From: Caproiciproducens faecalis
GTDB taxonomy: Bacteria > Bacillota > Clostridia > Oscillospirales > Acutalibacteraceae
Assembly (NCBI RefSeq): GCF_019448085.1
Contig: NZ_JAGFNZ010000002.1
Span: forward strand, 827,604-891,603
Length of the DNA: 64,000 nt
Reading direction: 5' to 3'
The notes beneath the pieces were generated by a model that had not been told where the DNA came from, ran no database searches, and saw only the letters and a list, made by a program, of their open reading frames with translations. The translations under genes and the position numbers were made by a program. Each line of letters begins with the position of its first letter. Within the stretch, counting starts at the first letter, position 1. This document shows positions 31,918 through 41,145 of this stretch, in pieces.

Positions 31918-32295
31918 ATGGCCGACAATTATACTTATGATTTTCAACGCCTGCAGCAGGATGCCATCCGCCGGGCGCGGGAGATGCAGGCACGCGCCCA
32001 GGCGGGCGCTCCGCTGCCGAACAGTAACCCGCCGCGGCCGCAGGCGCCAGCGCCCGCTTTCTCAGCGCCGGCAGCTCCGGTTTCTGCCCCGCCGCGTTCT
32101 TCTGTGCCCGAGCCGTCAGCCGGGCAGCGGCATGAGCATGAGCCGTCCTTTGGCCCGCTTTCCCCCGTCAAGGATATTTTCGACTCCCTGATGAGCGACA
32201 GCGAGCGCACACTGATTTTGGTGCTGATTCTGCTGCTGTCAGAAGAAAAAGCGGACATGGGACTCATCTTCGCGCTGATGTATCTTGTGATTTAA
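31918..32295 (+). CDS. Hypothetical protein with hydrophobic C-terminus, probably sporulation-linked
   Basis: 125 residues: a short helix (NYTYDFQRLQQDAIRRAREMQ), a long Pro/Ala/Ser-rich unstructured middle (about 25-80), then DSLMSDSERTLILVLILLLSEEKADMGLIFALMYLVI. The hydrophobic end, broken by SEEKADMG, could be two short membrane-dipping helices. Last gene of the operon; convergent with the next gene at a distance of 3 bp, with no terminator seen between. Confidence 0.68.
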   Translation: MADNYTYDFQRLQQDAIRRAREMQARAQAGAPLPNSNPPRPQAPAPAFSAPAAPVSAPPRSSVPEPSAGQRHEHEPSFGPLSPVKDIFDSLMSDSERTLILVLILLLSEEKADMGLIFALMYLVI

Positions 32296-32298
32296 CCG

Positions 32299-33204
32299 TT
32301 AGTCCGCAGGGGTCTGAACCGCATAAATATATTCCTGACCGGTGGATGAATCGGTTTTCAAAACATAATCCATGTATTTGGTGGGGGTAGGAGCGGCGAC
32401 GGCGCTGGTCGTCTGCGTGCGCCATGTATCGCTGGGCGAGACATAGCCAACATGCAGCACGGTGCTGTCGCCTTGCTTTTTTGCGCTCTCCGTATAGGGC
32501 ATAAAGCTGCTGTCCGAAGAATACAGCGCCACATGGAACTGATTTTCCTCCGAGTTATATTCAAAAAACGTTTCCTGAGCGGGCGTTTTCGGCTGAAGCT
32601 GGCAGTCCGGCCCGAACAGGTCGCGGCAAGAGTCCACCACATCGCCGAGCGGCACCAAAATGCGGCCCGCGTCGTCGTAGCTGTTGTAATTGGTTCCGTT
32701 GTTTTCCGTAATGGTTTTCCACAGGGAAGCGTTCAGGACAAACTCCTCGTCGGCCTTGTCCGGGGACGCAAACGGCTTTGGGTCCTGCATCACCACGGTG
32801 GTCAGGAAAGAATCATAGGAACGCAGTTTGCTGTCGTCGGTCGCCGCAAAATAAATGCTCTTTCCAATGGAAGCCGCAATGAACCCAACGCCCACCAGCG
32901 CCAAAATCAGCACCAGCGCACCGACCGCCACGCCGTAACGGTGCCGTCTGCGACGTACTGTCCCCACATATTTTTCGGGCATTTTCGGCGTTTCCGGTTC
33001 TTCCGGCTCCAGTCCATCGCTCCATTTGGTCAGAAGCTCCTCGCCTTCGTCGCGGGTTTCCTCGGGCAGAAAATCGTCGATTTCTATGTCCTGCTCTAAG
33101 TCCTGCGGTTCGGCAGGTTCCAAATTTTCCGTCGGTTTTTCGCCGTATGCCCCGCGATAATCCGCTGAAAACCCCTCAATCTTCTTTCTCTGTTTTTTAC
33201 TCAT
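32299..33204 (-). CDS. Single-span membrane protein with acidic cytoplasmic domain
   Basis: 301 residues: a basic start (SKKQRKK), an acidic low-complexity region (about 25-75), a basic stop-transfer RRRRHR, one membrane helix (about 92-112), then an extracytoplasmic domain of about 190 residues with two cysteines (CRDLFGPDC) that may pair. No family is recognised. GGAG lies ten bases before the ATG. It follows proA by 18 bp and may be the third gene of the proBA transcript. Confidence 0.72.
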   Translation of the reverse strand: MSKKQRKKIEGFSADYRGAYGEKPTENLEPAEPQDLEQDIEIDDFLPEETRDEGEELLTKWSDGLEPEEPETPKMPEKYVGTVRRRRHRYGVAVGALVLILALVGVGFIAASIGKSIYFAATDDSKLRSYDSFLTTVVMQDPKPFASPDKADEEFVLNASLWKTITENNGTNYNSYDDAGRILVPLGDVVDSCRDLFGPDCQLQPKTPAQETFFEYNSEENQFHVALYSSDSSFMPYTESAKKQGDSTVLHVGYVSPSDTWRTQTTSAVAAPTPTKYMDYVLKTDSSTGQEYIYAVQTPAD

Positions 33205-33222
33205 CTGAAAATACTCCGTTTT

Positions 33223-34467
33223 CTATCTTATTTGGCCGCTGCCGCTGATAATAAACTTCGTAGAGGTCAGTTCGTTGACACCCATCGGCCCGCGCGCGTG
33301 CAGCTTCTGCGTGGAGATCCCGATTTCCGCGCCCAACCCGAATTCGCCGCCGTCGGTAAAGCGGGTGGAAGCATTCACATAAACCGCCGCGGAATCCACC
33401 TGCGCGGTAAATTTCTGCGCGTTTTCATAGCTTTTCGTAATAATTGCCTCGCTGTGGCCGCTGGAGTACCGCGCGATATGGTCGATCGCGTCGTCGATGC
33501 CGTCAACCACTTTGACCGCGAGGATATAGTCCAGATATTCGGTCGCCCAGTCCTCCTCCACGGCGGGAATCACGTCGGCACCGAGGATTTCCCTTGTCCG
33601 TTCACAGCCGCGGATCTCCACCTTTTTTTCGTCCAGCCGCGCCTTGATGGCGGGCAGCGCCTTTTCGGCAATGTCCCGGTGGACAAGCACGGTTTCAATC
33701 GCGTTGCAGACGGACGGGCGCGAGGTTTTCGCGTTAAAAATAATATTGGCCGCCATCTCAATATCGGCGGTATCATCCACATAGACGTGGCAGTTGCCGG
33801 AGCCGGTCTCAATCACCGGCACGCGGGAATTCTGTACCACGGACTGAATCAGTCCCCGGCCGCCGCGCGGAATCAGTACATCGATCAATCCGGTCAGCTG
33901 CATCATTTCCACGGAAGAGGCGCGGCTGGTGTCCTCCACCAGCTGGATGCTGTCTTTCGGCAGCCCCGTTTGCTCCACCGCCGCGCGCAGAATTTCGGTA
34001 ATGCGCGTATTGGAACGGATGGCCTCTTTGCCGCCGCGCAGAATCACCGCGTTGCCCGCTTTCAGACAGAGCGCCGCCGCGTCCGCTGTTACGTTTGGCC
34101 TTGCCTCGTAAATAATGCCGATGACGCCGAGCGGCACGCGCACCTGCTCAATTTTCAGTCCGTTCGGCCGTACCCCGCCGCCCACAATTGTGCCGATCGG
34201 GTCGGTCTGCGCCGCCACGCTCCGGATTCCGTCCGCCATTGCTTTGATTCTGGTGGAATTCAACGTCAGCCGATCCAGCAGGGATTCACTCATGCCGTTT
34301 TCCCCGGCGGCTTTTAAATCCTGCGCATTGGCGGCAAGGATTTCGGCCTCTCCGTCTTCCAGCGCCTGTGCCATTGCGTAAAGCGCTTTATTTTTCAGCG
34401 CGCCCGCCGGGGCAAGCCCGCGGGCGGCTTCCTTCGCGTTTTTTCCCATTTGCTCTAAAACGGTCAT
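33223..34467 (-). CDS. proA: Glutamate-5-semialdehyde dehydrogenase (gamma-glutamyl phosphate reductase)
   Basis: 414 residues, standard length. It reduces gamma-glutamyl phosphate to the semialdehyde in proline synthesis. The aldehyde dehydrogenase fold carries [16 protein letters not shown] near 105, [10 protein letters not shown] near 140, catalytic Cys in [13 protein letters not shown] near 255, and the ending [24 protein letters not shown] typical of ProA (here with GGEFGLG). It is 19 bp after proB in one operon. Confidence 0.96.
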   Translation of the reverse strand: [414 protein letters not shown]

Positions 34468-34486
34468 GGTATCACCCCTTCTTATC

Positions 34487-35287
34487 TTACTGCTTTCCTG
34501 TGCCGAAAAGTGTCCCTATTTGTACGCCGTCGAAAAGCTGGTACAGCGTCTTCGGATCGGCGCCGCTCATGACACAGCAGGGAATACCCGCTTCGTTCGC
34601 AATGGCGGCCGCGCTCACCTTGGTGCTCATCCCGCCCGTTCCCCGGTTGGAGCCGGTGCCACCCGCCAGCGCGCGGATTTCATCGGTCACCTGCGCCACA
34701 TAGGGAATCCGCTTTGCGGCGGGGTCAACGCGGGGATTCGCGTCGTACAGCCCGTCAATATCCGTCAGAATAATCAGCAAATCCGCGTTCGTCAAAACGG
34801 CGACCGTTGCGGACAGCGTGTCGTTGTCGCCGAAATTGTTCCCGACCAGCTCGTCGATGGCAACGGAGTCGTTTTCATTGACCACCGGTATAATGTCCAT
34901 TTTTATCAGTTCGCTGAAGGTATTCTGCGTATTCTTCTTGTTGTGCTCGTTCGCGACCACGTCGCCGGTCAGGAGCACCTGAGCCACCGTGCGGTTGTAC
35001 TCGCCGAAAAGCTTGTCGTACATAAACATCAGCTCGCACTGGCCGACCGCGGCGACAGCCTGCTTCTTTTCCGTTTCCTGCGGGCGCTCCGGTAGACCGA
35101 GCTTCCCCACGCCGACGCCGATGGCGCCGGAAGTGACAAGGATGATTTCCCTGCCGGAATTCTGAAGGTCGCTCAGAACTTTGCACAGCGTCTCCATTCG
35201 GCGCAGATTCAGTTTTCCGTTTTCATAAGTAAGGGTGGAAGTCCCCACCTTTACAACAATTCTTTTTGCCTGTGTTACAGCCGACAT
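34487..35287 (-). CDS. proB: Glutamate 5-kinase, form without PUA domain
   Basis: 266 residues, the length of the amino-acid-kinase domain alone; the PUA RNA-binding-type domain of longer ProB proteins is missing, as in several Firmicutes. It phosphorylates glutamate for proline synthesis. Motifs: VVKVGTSTLTY near 12, VTSGAIGVGVGKLG near 52, VNENDSVA near 140, LLIILTDIDGLYDANPR near 165, GTGGMSTKV near 213. AGGAG lies before the ATG. A sigma-A promoter is upstream; no T-box or other leader was seen. Confidence 0.95.
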   Translation of the reverse strand: MSAVTQAKRIVVKVGTSTLTYENGKLNLRRMETLCKVLSDLQNSGREIILVTSGAIGVGVGKLGLPERPQETEKKQAVAAVGQCELMFMYDKLFGEYNRTVAQVLLTGDVVANEHNKKNTQNTFSELIKMDIIPVVNENDSVAIDELVGNNFGDNDTLSATVAVLTNADLLIILTDIDGLYDANPRVDPAAKRIPYVAQVTDEIRALAGGTGSNRGTGGMSTKVSAAAIANEAGIPCCVMSGADPKTLYQLFDGVQIGTLFGTGKQ

Positions 35288-35318
35288 GTTCGATTCTCCT
35301 AAAATTTTTATACCCTAA

Positions 35319-35347
35319 ATTATATCATAATCCGCCAAGGTTTTGAA
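35319..35347 (-). promoter_or_regulatory. Sigma-A-type promoter of proBA
   Basis: TTCAAA, 17 bases, TATAAT on the minus strand, 32 bp before the proB start. Confidence 0.55.
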
Positions 35348-35380
35348 GAAATATATTGTAAACGAAAGAGGAATTCTGTA

Positions 35381-35414
35381 AAAAAACTCCCGGAACTTTC
35401 ATTCCGGGAGTTTT
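35381..35414 (-). terminator. Intrinsic terminator after pnp
   Basis: AAAACTCCCGGAA pairs exactly with TTCCGGGAGTTTT around a 5-nt loop, with further T on the minus strand. It ends the long rimP-to-pnp series. Confidence 0.88.
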
Positions 35415-35432
35415 GCTTCATCAAAATCTGGT

Positions 35433-37682
35433 TCAGTCCTTCAAATCGCGTGGCTTGTTGGTGTTTGCAATAAAGCCGTTGCTTGCGCGGGGACGGTCCT
35501 CCCTGGGACGGTCGTCGTGGCGGCGGTCATCGCGGCGGGGCATTGGACGGCGGGGCGAATCGGAAATTTCATTTTCCGGAGTCAGCCCTTCAACCTCAAT
35601 CAAAGCATCGCGGCGGGAAAGGTTCAGCCTGCCCTTGTCGTCTATTTCAAGCACCTTGACCATGACCTCGTCGCCGACATTGACAACATCCGTCACCTTC
35701 TCGGTGCGCTTGACGTCCAGACGGGAAATATGCACAAGGCCCTCTTTGCCCGGCGCAATTTCTACAAACGCGCCGAAGTCCATGATGCGGGTTACCTTGC
35801 CGTTGTAAATCGCGCCCGGCTCAGGGTCGTTCACGATTGTGTCGATAATCGTCATTGCGCGCTGGCAGTTTTCCGCGTCGATGCCGGAGACAAAGACATG
35901 TCCGTCCTCTTCCACATCTACCTTAACACCGCACTCCGCACAAATCTTCTGGATTACTTTGCCGCCGGAGCCGATTACTTCGCGGATCTTCTCCACCGGA
36001 ATCAACGTGGACAGCATCTTCGGAGCGTACTTGGAAAGTTCCTTGCGCGGCTCCGGAATCGCCTTGAGCATGATTTCGTCAAGAATATAATCTCTTGCGT
36101 GGTGCGTTTTCTCCAACGCTTCCTTAACCATTTCAGGGGTAAGGCCGTCGATCTTCAGGTCCATCTGAATCGCGGTGATGCCCTCATGGGTACCGGCAAC
36201 CTTAAAGTCCATATCGCCGAAGAAGTCCTCAAGACCCTGAATGTCAACCATGGTCATCCAGCGGTCACCCTCGGTGATAAGTCCGCAGGAAATACCGGCG
36301 ACGGGCGCCTTGATCGGCACACCGGCAGCCATCAGCGCGAGCGTAGAGCCGCAGATGGAAGCCTGGGAGGTGGAACCGTTGGAGGACAGAACCTCGGAAA
36401 CAAGGCGGTAGGCATACGGGAATTCCTCAACAGACGGGATAACCGGGACAAGCGCCCTTTCCGCAAGCGCGCCGTGACCGATTTCACGGCGGCCCGGGCC
36501 GCGGCTCGGCTTTGTTTCGCCTACGGAGTAGGACGGGAAATTATACTGGTGAATATAGCGTTTGCTTTCTTCTTCGTCAATGCCGTCCAGCATCTGGCAG
36601 TCGCTCACGGGGCCGAGGGTTGCGACGGTCAAAACCTGAGTCTGGCCTCTGGTAAACATACCGGAACCGTGTACGCGCGGCAGAAGGTCAACCTCCGCTG
36701 CGAGCGGGCGCATGTCATTCATTCCTCTGCCGTCCACGCGCTTCTGCTCATCGAGCAGCCAGCGGCGGACAATATATTTCTGCGTTTTATACATGCATTC
36801 GTCGATCTTGGCCGCCTGGTCGGGGTAGACCGCATCGAATTTCTCATGTACCTTTTCGTAAATCGGCTTCAGTCTTGCGTCACGCACGCTCTTGTCGTCG
36901 GTGTCCAGCGCAACCTTGACTTCGTCCATGGCAAACTCTTTAATGGCACTGAGCATTTCCTCATTCGGCTCGTTACTCGGATAAGAGAATTTCTCTTTGC
37001 CGATTTCGGCCTGAATGCCCTTGATAAACGTAATGATTTTCTGGTTGGCTTCATGACCGGCCATAATGCCGTTGTACATCACTTCATCGCTGACAATGTC
37101 CGCGCCCGCCTCAATCATGGCGATACGGGAATCGGTGGAAGCGACGGTGACAGCCATTTTTGAGGCCTTGCGCTGCTCGGAGGTCGGGTTAATCACATAC
37201 TGCCCGTCCACATAGCCGACGGAAACCCCGGAGATCGGGCCTTTCCACGGAATGTCGGAAACGCTCAGCGCAATGGAGGTACCCACCATAGCGGCAATTT
37301 CCGGCGCGCAGTCGTGGTCTACCGACATGACCGTGCAGACGATGGAAACATCGTTGCGCATATCCTTCGGGAACAGCGGACGAATCGGGCGGTCAATCAC
37401 ACGGGAGGTCAGAATCGCCTTGTCGCTCGGGCGGCCCTCACGCTTAATATAGGAACCCGGAATTCTGCCCACGGAGTAGAGCTTCTCCTCAAAATCCACG
37501 GAAAGCGGGAAAAAGTCCACGCCCTCGCGGGGTTTGGCGGCTGCGGTAGCCGCAACATGCACTACGGTTTCGCCGTAACGGACCAGACATTCACCGTTTG
37601 CAAGCTGCCCCATTTTTCCGGTCTCGATTACGAGCGGACGTCCTGCAAAGTCTGTCTCATAAACTTTAAAATTTTCAAACAT
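35433..37682 (-). CDS. pnp: Polyribonucleotide nucleotidyltransferase (PNPase)
   Basis: 749 residues. A 3'-5' phosphorolytic exoribonuclease of RNA decay. Two RNase PH domains (about 1-220 and 310-540; GRIPGSYIKREGRPSDKAILTSR in the first; SNGSTSQASICGS and the MDFKVAGT Asp residues in the second), KH domain (about 555-615, with GSGGKVI), S1 domain (about 625-690), and a basic tail rich in Arg and Asp. No short form or lost active-site residue is seen. Downstream of rpsO, the conserved order. Confidence 0.97.
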   Translation of the reverse strand: MFENFKVYETDFAGRPLVIETGKMGQLANGECLVRYGETVVHVAATAAAKPREGVDFFPLSVDFEEKLYSVGRIPGSYIKREGRPSDKAILTSRVIDRPIRPLFPKDMRNDVSIVCTVMSVDHDCAPEIAAMVGTSIALSVSDIPWKGPISGVSVGYVDGQYVINPTSEQRKASKMAVTVASTDSRIAMIEAGADIVSDEVMYNGIMAGHEANQKIITFIKGIQAEIGKEKFSYPSNEPNEEMLSAIKEFAMDEVKVALDTDDKSVRDARLKPIYEKVHEKFDAVYPDQAAKIDECMYKTQKYIVRRWLLDEQKRVDGRGMNDMRPLAAEVDLLPRVHGSGMFTRGQTQVLTVATLGPVSDCQMLDGIDEEESKRYIHQYNFPSYSVGETKPSRGPGRREIGHGALAERALVPVIPSVEEFPYAYRLVSEVLSSNGSTSQASICGSTLALMAAGVPIKAPVAGISCGLITEGDRWMTMVDIQGLEDFFGDMDFKVAGTHEGITAIQMDLKIDGLTPEMVKEALEKTHHARDYILDEIMLKAIPEPRKELSKYAPKMLSTLIPVEKIREVIGSGGKVIQKICAECGVKVDVEEDGHVFVSGIDAENCQRAMTIIDTIVNDPEPGAIYNGKVTRIMDFGAFVEIAPGKEGLVHISRLDVKRTEKVTDVVNVGDEVMVKVLEIDDKGRLNLSRRDALIEVEGLTPENEISDSPRRPMPRRDDRRHDDRPREDRPRASNGFIANTNKPRDLKD

Positions 37683-37814
37683 AGTATTCCTCCATTTTCA
37701 TTTTATTGATACGGGAGGAAACAGGTTTAGCAATAAAACCAGCATCCGGACTCCGGCTGTTCGTTTCACTGCTAAGTCCCGCATCCTTCCCATAAAAAAT
37801 TTGCGGTTGTTCAC

Positions 37815-37855
37815 AAAAAGCCTAAAGGCAGGCGGTTTGCACCACCTGCCCAAAC
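37815..37855 (-). terminator. Terminator-like hairpin between rpsO and pnp
   Basis: GGCAGGTGG pairs with CCGCCTGCC (one wobble) and the downstream minus strand reads TTTAGGCTTTTTG. Some transcripts may read through to pnp. Confidence 0.55.
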
Positions 37856-37864
37856 AGACTGTAA

Positions 37865-38128
37865 TTATTTGCGGATACCAAGCTTTGCAATAATGGTACG
37901 ATAGCGCTCAATGTCGGTGTTCTGCAAATATTTGAGCAGGTTCTTTCTTGAGCCAACCATTTTTAAAAGGCCGCGGCGGGAGTGATGATCTTTCTGATGG
38001 GTTCTCAGATGCTCGGTCAGGTCGGTGATTCTCTTAGTGAGAACCGCAATCTGAACCTCTGCGGAGCCCGTGTCGCCCTCATGCATGGCATACTCTTTAA
38101 TGATTTCTGTTTTCTCAGCTTTTAACAT
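37865..38128 (-). CDS. rpsO: Ribosomal protein S15
   Basis: 87 residues, near the usual 88-89. Binds 16S rRNA helix 22 in the central domain. Conserved sequence seen: [17 protein letters not shown], then [26 protein letters not shown] and [12 protein letters not shown], split over runs here. AAAGGGTGG upstream of the ATG. Placed between ribF and pnp as in most Firmicutes. Confidence 0.97.
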   Translation of the reverse strand: MLKAEKTEIIKEYAMHEGDTGSAEVQIAVLTKRITDLTEHLRTHQKDHHSRRGLLKMVGSRKNLLKYLQNTDIERYRTIIAKLGIRK

Positions 38129-38268
38129 AGTGTTTCCACCCTTTCATATTTTAACCCTCAGTCGCAGAAAAAGGCTGGTGAATTCCCCAAAGGGGCTTAT
38201 TCCTTAATCCGGGAAAGGGGCATAATGCTGTTTTATTATATCATGCCGATTTTGGTTTGTAAATCATT

Positions 38269-39210
38269 TTATGTTGCGTCAGAAGAAAATCCCCCGTTTT
38301 TACGGAAATACGCTCTTGCCTGCTCCCCGTTTTTCAGGATTTCCGTTTTCAGCTCGTCCAATCCGGAAAATTTCTGTTCCGGGCGAAGGAACTGAACCAG
38401 ATCCACGCGCACGGTTTCCCCGTAGATATCCGGCCCGTGGTAATCGGTCAGCCAGGTTTCCGCCAGAACCACAGGCGAACCCACCGTGGGCTTGATTCCC
38501 ACATTGGTTACGCCGCAGTACCACGCTCCGCCGAAAGAAACTTTGGAAATATAGACGCCGAAACGCGGAAGGACAAAGTCCTTTGGCACCGCCTGGTTCA
38601 GCGTGGGGGTGCCCAACTCGCGCCCGAGCCGACGGCCGTGCAGCACCGGCAGAAGGTAGCCGTAGGGTCTTCCCAGCAGCCGCGCCGCCTCGTCCACGTC
38701 GCCGTTTGCGATCATCCCGCGGATACGGGTGGAGCTGACCGGTTCGCCGTCCAGCAGAACGGCGTGGGTCACCGCGGTTTCCATCCCGCGCTCCCCGCAC
38801 AGACGAGTAAGCATTTTGCTGTCCCCTTTTCCGCCGCAGCCAAAAGTAAAATTGAAGCCGCAGCAGACTTTTTTTGCGTGGCAGACCGTCTGAAGAATTT
38901 CGTCCACAAACTCCTGCGCGGACAAATCCTTGACCGCCGCAAAATTCAGGATATACAGCTGTTCTACGCCAAATTCCTCAAGCAGGCTGATTTTCTGCTC
39001 CTGCGTGATAATTTCGCCGCCCGCGCTTCCGCCCAGATCGGTGAGCGGGTTGTGCGCAAAGGTGAGCACCGTTGGAACAAGGCCCTTTTTCTTCGCTTCC
39101 ACCGCTGTGGAGATCACCTTTTTGTGGCCGATATGCAAACCGTCAAAGCTGCCCAGCGCAACGGCAGAGTCGCCAAAGGAGGGCGTCAAATCGTAGTAAA
39201 CTTTCATCAT
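38269..39210 (-). CDS. ribF: Bifunctional riboflavin kinase / FAD synthetase
   Basis: 313 residues, standard. It makes FMN and then FAD. The N-terminal nucleotidyltransferase domain has GSFDGLHIGHKKVI near residue 18 and the RIRGMIANGDVDEAARLLGRPY segment near 160; the C-terminal flavokinase domain begins near 185 with GRRLGRELGTPTLN and includes GVTNVGIKPTVG and the WLTDYHGPDIYG segment. Two adjacent ATG codons follow GGAG; the first (39210) has eight-base spacing. It is 42 bp after truB. Confidence 0.94.
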   Translation of the reverse strand: MMKVYYDLTPSFGDSAVALGSFDGLHIGHKKVISTAVEAKKKGLVPTVLTFAHNPLTDLGGSAGGEIITQEQKISLLEEFGVEQLYILNFAAVKDLSAQEFVDEILQTVCHAKKVCCGFNFTFGCGGKGDSKMLTRLCGERGMETAVTHAVLLDGEPVSSTRIRGMIANGDVDEAARLLGRPYGYLLPVLHGRRLGRELGTPTLNQAVPKDFVLPRFGVYISKVSFGGAWYCGVTNVGIKPTVGSPVVLAETWLTDYHGPDIYGETVRVDLVQFLRPEQKFSGLDELKTEILKNGEQARAYFRKNGGFSSDAT

Positions 39211-39252
39211 GCTATTTTCTCCAGTATCAAGACTTGCAAACTCCGGTTCCAT

Positions 39253-40173
39253 TCAGAAGTCGGTTCCGGTTTCACAGAAAAGCCGCAGCACCGAAAGCTC
39301 CGCCTTTTCTCCGTCCACGGCGCCGAGTCCCAGAAAAACCCCGTCCGGGGAAAGCACCCGCAGCGTGGAACCGTCCGCCCTGTCCCGCGGCAAAGCCGAA
39401 AGACGCTCCAGGCTGAGTGCTCCGCCGTTTTGGAACCGCCGCGCCTGCGCAGCCGTCACCTGCAGCGCGGGCCGGGTGTAAAACAGGCTCTCGGTCGGCC
39501 TGACCTTTTGCTCCAGCGTTCCCTGTTCGGAAAGAAGCTTCGCTTCGTCCAGCGAGACCGCGTCCTCCAGTGAAAATCCGGCGGCTCGCGTCCTCCTCAG
39601 TGAGGACATCACGCCGAACGTCCCCAGCTTTTCCCCAATATCCGCGCAAAGAGTCCGTATATAGGTACCCGCAGAACAGCGTACGGTCAGAACCCCGCTC
39701 TGCGTGTTTTCATCAAATTCGTTTAAAACAAGTTCGTAAATCGTGACCGGGCGCTTGTCGCGCTCCACTTCTATCCCCTGCCGCGCAAGGGTGTAAAGCC
39801 GCTGTCCATTCTTCTGCACCGCGGAGTACATCGGCGGAATCTGCCAAATATTTCCGCGGAAATAGGGCAGCACAGCTTCTATTTGGGACTTTGGTACTTT
39901 TTCACCGCATTCCTGAAGCTTTTTGCCGGTGGTGTCCTGTGTGTCCGTACAGTACCCCAGCTGAAACCCGGCGCGGTACTCCTTATCCGTATCGTCCAGC
40001 AGCGCGGCGGCCCGCGTCGCCTTTCCCAAAAGCAGGGGCAGCACCCCGGTGGCCATTGGGTCAAGGGTGCCGGTGTGGCCGATTTTCTTCTGTCCGCAGA
40101 GGCGGCGCATCACCGCCACCACGTCAAATGAGGTGAAGTCCTGTGGCTTGTCTATCACAATGACCCCGTTCAT
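39253..40173 (-). CDS. truB: tRNA pseudouridine-55 synthase
   Basis: 306 residues. It makes pseudouridine in the T-loop of tRNAs. GVIVIDKPQDFTSFDVV at the start, catalytic Asp in GHTGTLDPMATGVLP near 40, Tyr in DKEYRAGFQLGYCTDT near 66, and KNGQRLYTLARQG / CSAGTYIRTLCADIGE in the middle. A C-terminal PUA-like part follows. It lies 27 bp after nrnA. Confidence 0.95.
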   Translation of the reverse strand: MNGVIVIDKPQDFTSFDVVAVMRRLCGQKKIGHTGTLDPMATGVLPLLLGKATRAAALLDDTDKEYRAGFQLGYCTDTQDTTGKKLQECGEKVPKSQIEAVLPYFRGNIWQIPPMYSAVQKNGQRLYTLARQGIEVERDKRPVTIYELVLNEFDENTQSGVLTVRCSAGTYIRTLCADIGEKLGTFGVMSSLRRTRAAGFSLEDAVSLDEAKLLSEQGTLEQKVRPTESLFYTRPALQVTAAQARRFQNGGALSLERLSALPRDRADGSTLRVLSPDGVFLGLGAVDGEKAELSVLRLFCETGTDF

Positions 40174-40200
40174 GGCTTCCCTCCCGTCGTTCTGTGAGCC

Positions 40201-41145
40201 TTACAGATGTTTGCCGATTTCCGCGAGCATCTGCGACTCCGCTTCCTCCATACTGGTGTTGAAGGTGCATCCGGCGGCGCCGGCGTGTCCTCCGCCGCCG
40301 AAAACGGCGCAGATTTCAGAAGCGTTCTGGGGCGGCTGCGCCCGCAGAGAAATTTTGTAACCGCCGTCTGATTTTTCACGGATGGTGACTCCGATCATCA
40401 CGCCCTCGATTGCGCGGGGAATGGAGGCCAGTCCCTCTATATCGCCTTCGGTGGCGCCGGTGCTTTTTATCATTTCATTGGTAATTTTAATGACCGCGAC
40501 ACGGTTGTCGTAAAAATAGCGGATAGTGTCCATCACGCAGCGCTCCATCCCAATCCGGGCGCGGCTTTTCGTGTCGAACATCACGCGGTTGATCCGGTGC
40601 CCGTCTGCGCCCTTTTCCACCAAATCCGCGGCAATGCGGTAGGTGGCGGGGGTTACGTTGATGTATTTGAAGCAGCCGGTGTCCGTGGTAATGCCCGTAT
40701 AGAGCGAATCCGCAATGACGGAATCGATTTCGACACCCAGCAGATTGAGCAAATCAAAGATGATTTCACAGGTCGCGGCCGATTTTGCGTCCAGACAGGT
40801 GCGTTTCGCGTAATCGGAGTTGGAGGGGTGATGGTCGATGCACAGATCGATTTTATCCCCGTAAAGGCTCCGGTTCGGTTCCCCGATCAGCTGCAGGTCG
40901 GCAATGTCCACCGCAACAATTGATTCCGGGGTAAACTCTTCTTCTTTGACCCCGCTGAAAAGGTACTGATATTTCGGCACGATTGAGTCGGAGCAGCGGA
41001 TCATGGCGTGTTTCCCCATTTTCTGCAAGCCCCGGCAAAGCGCGGTGGCGGACCCCAGCGTGTCGCCGTCGGGGTACTGGTGACTTAAAATCAGGATGTG
41101 ATCCGCTCCCCGCAGAAAGTCGGCCGCCTCGTTACGGGTCATCAT
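40201..41145 (-). CDS. nrnA: DHH/DHHA1 family nanoRNase / pAp phosphatase
   Basis: 314 residues. It degrades short oligoribonucleotides and 3'-phosphoadenosine 5'-phosphate. DHH metal motifs: SHQYPDGDTLGSA near 22, VAVDIAD near 78, DHHPSN near 107 and TDTGCF near 156; the DHHA1 domain has GGGGHAGAAGCTF near 287. The start overlaps the rbfA stop (ATGA), with AAGGGGTGAT upstream, so translation is coupled. Confidence 0.93.
   Translation of the reverse strand: MMTRNEAADFLRGADHILILSHQYPDGDTLGSATALCRGLQKMGKHAMIRCSDSIVPKYQYLFSGVKEEEFTPESIVAVDIADLQLIGEPNRSLYGDKIDLCIDHHPSNSDYAKRTCLDAKSAATCEIIFDLLNLLGVEIDSVIADSLYTGITTDTGCFKYINVTPATYRIAADLVEKGADGHRINRVMFDTKSRARIGMERCVMDTIRYFYDNRVAVIKITNEMIKSTGATEGDIEGLASIPRAIEGVMIGVTIREKSDGGYKISLRAQPPQNASEICAVFGGGGHAGAAGCTFNTSMEEAESQMLAEIGKHL

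Noticed and set aside
35517..37163. Long open frame on the plus strand (548 codons)
   Set aside because: Antisense to pnp, which is certain; no independent evidence of coding.
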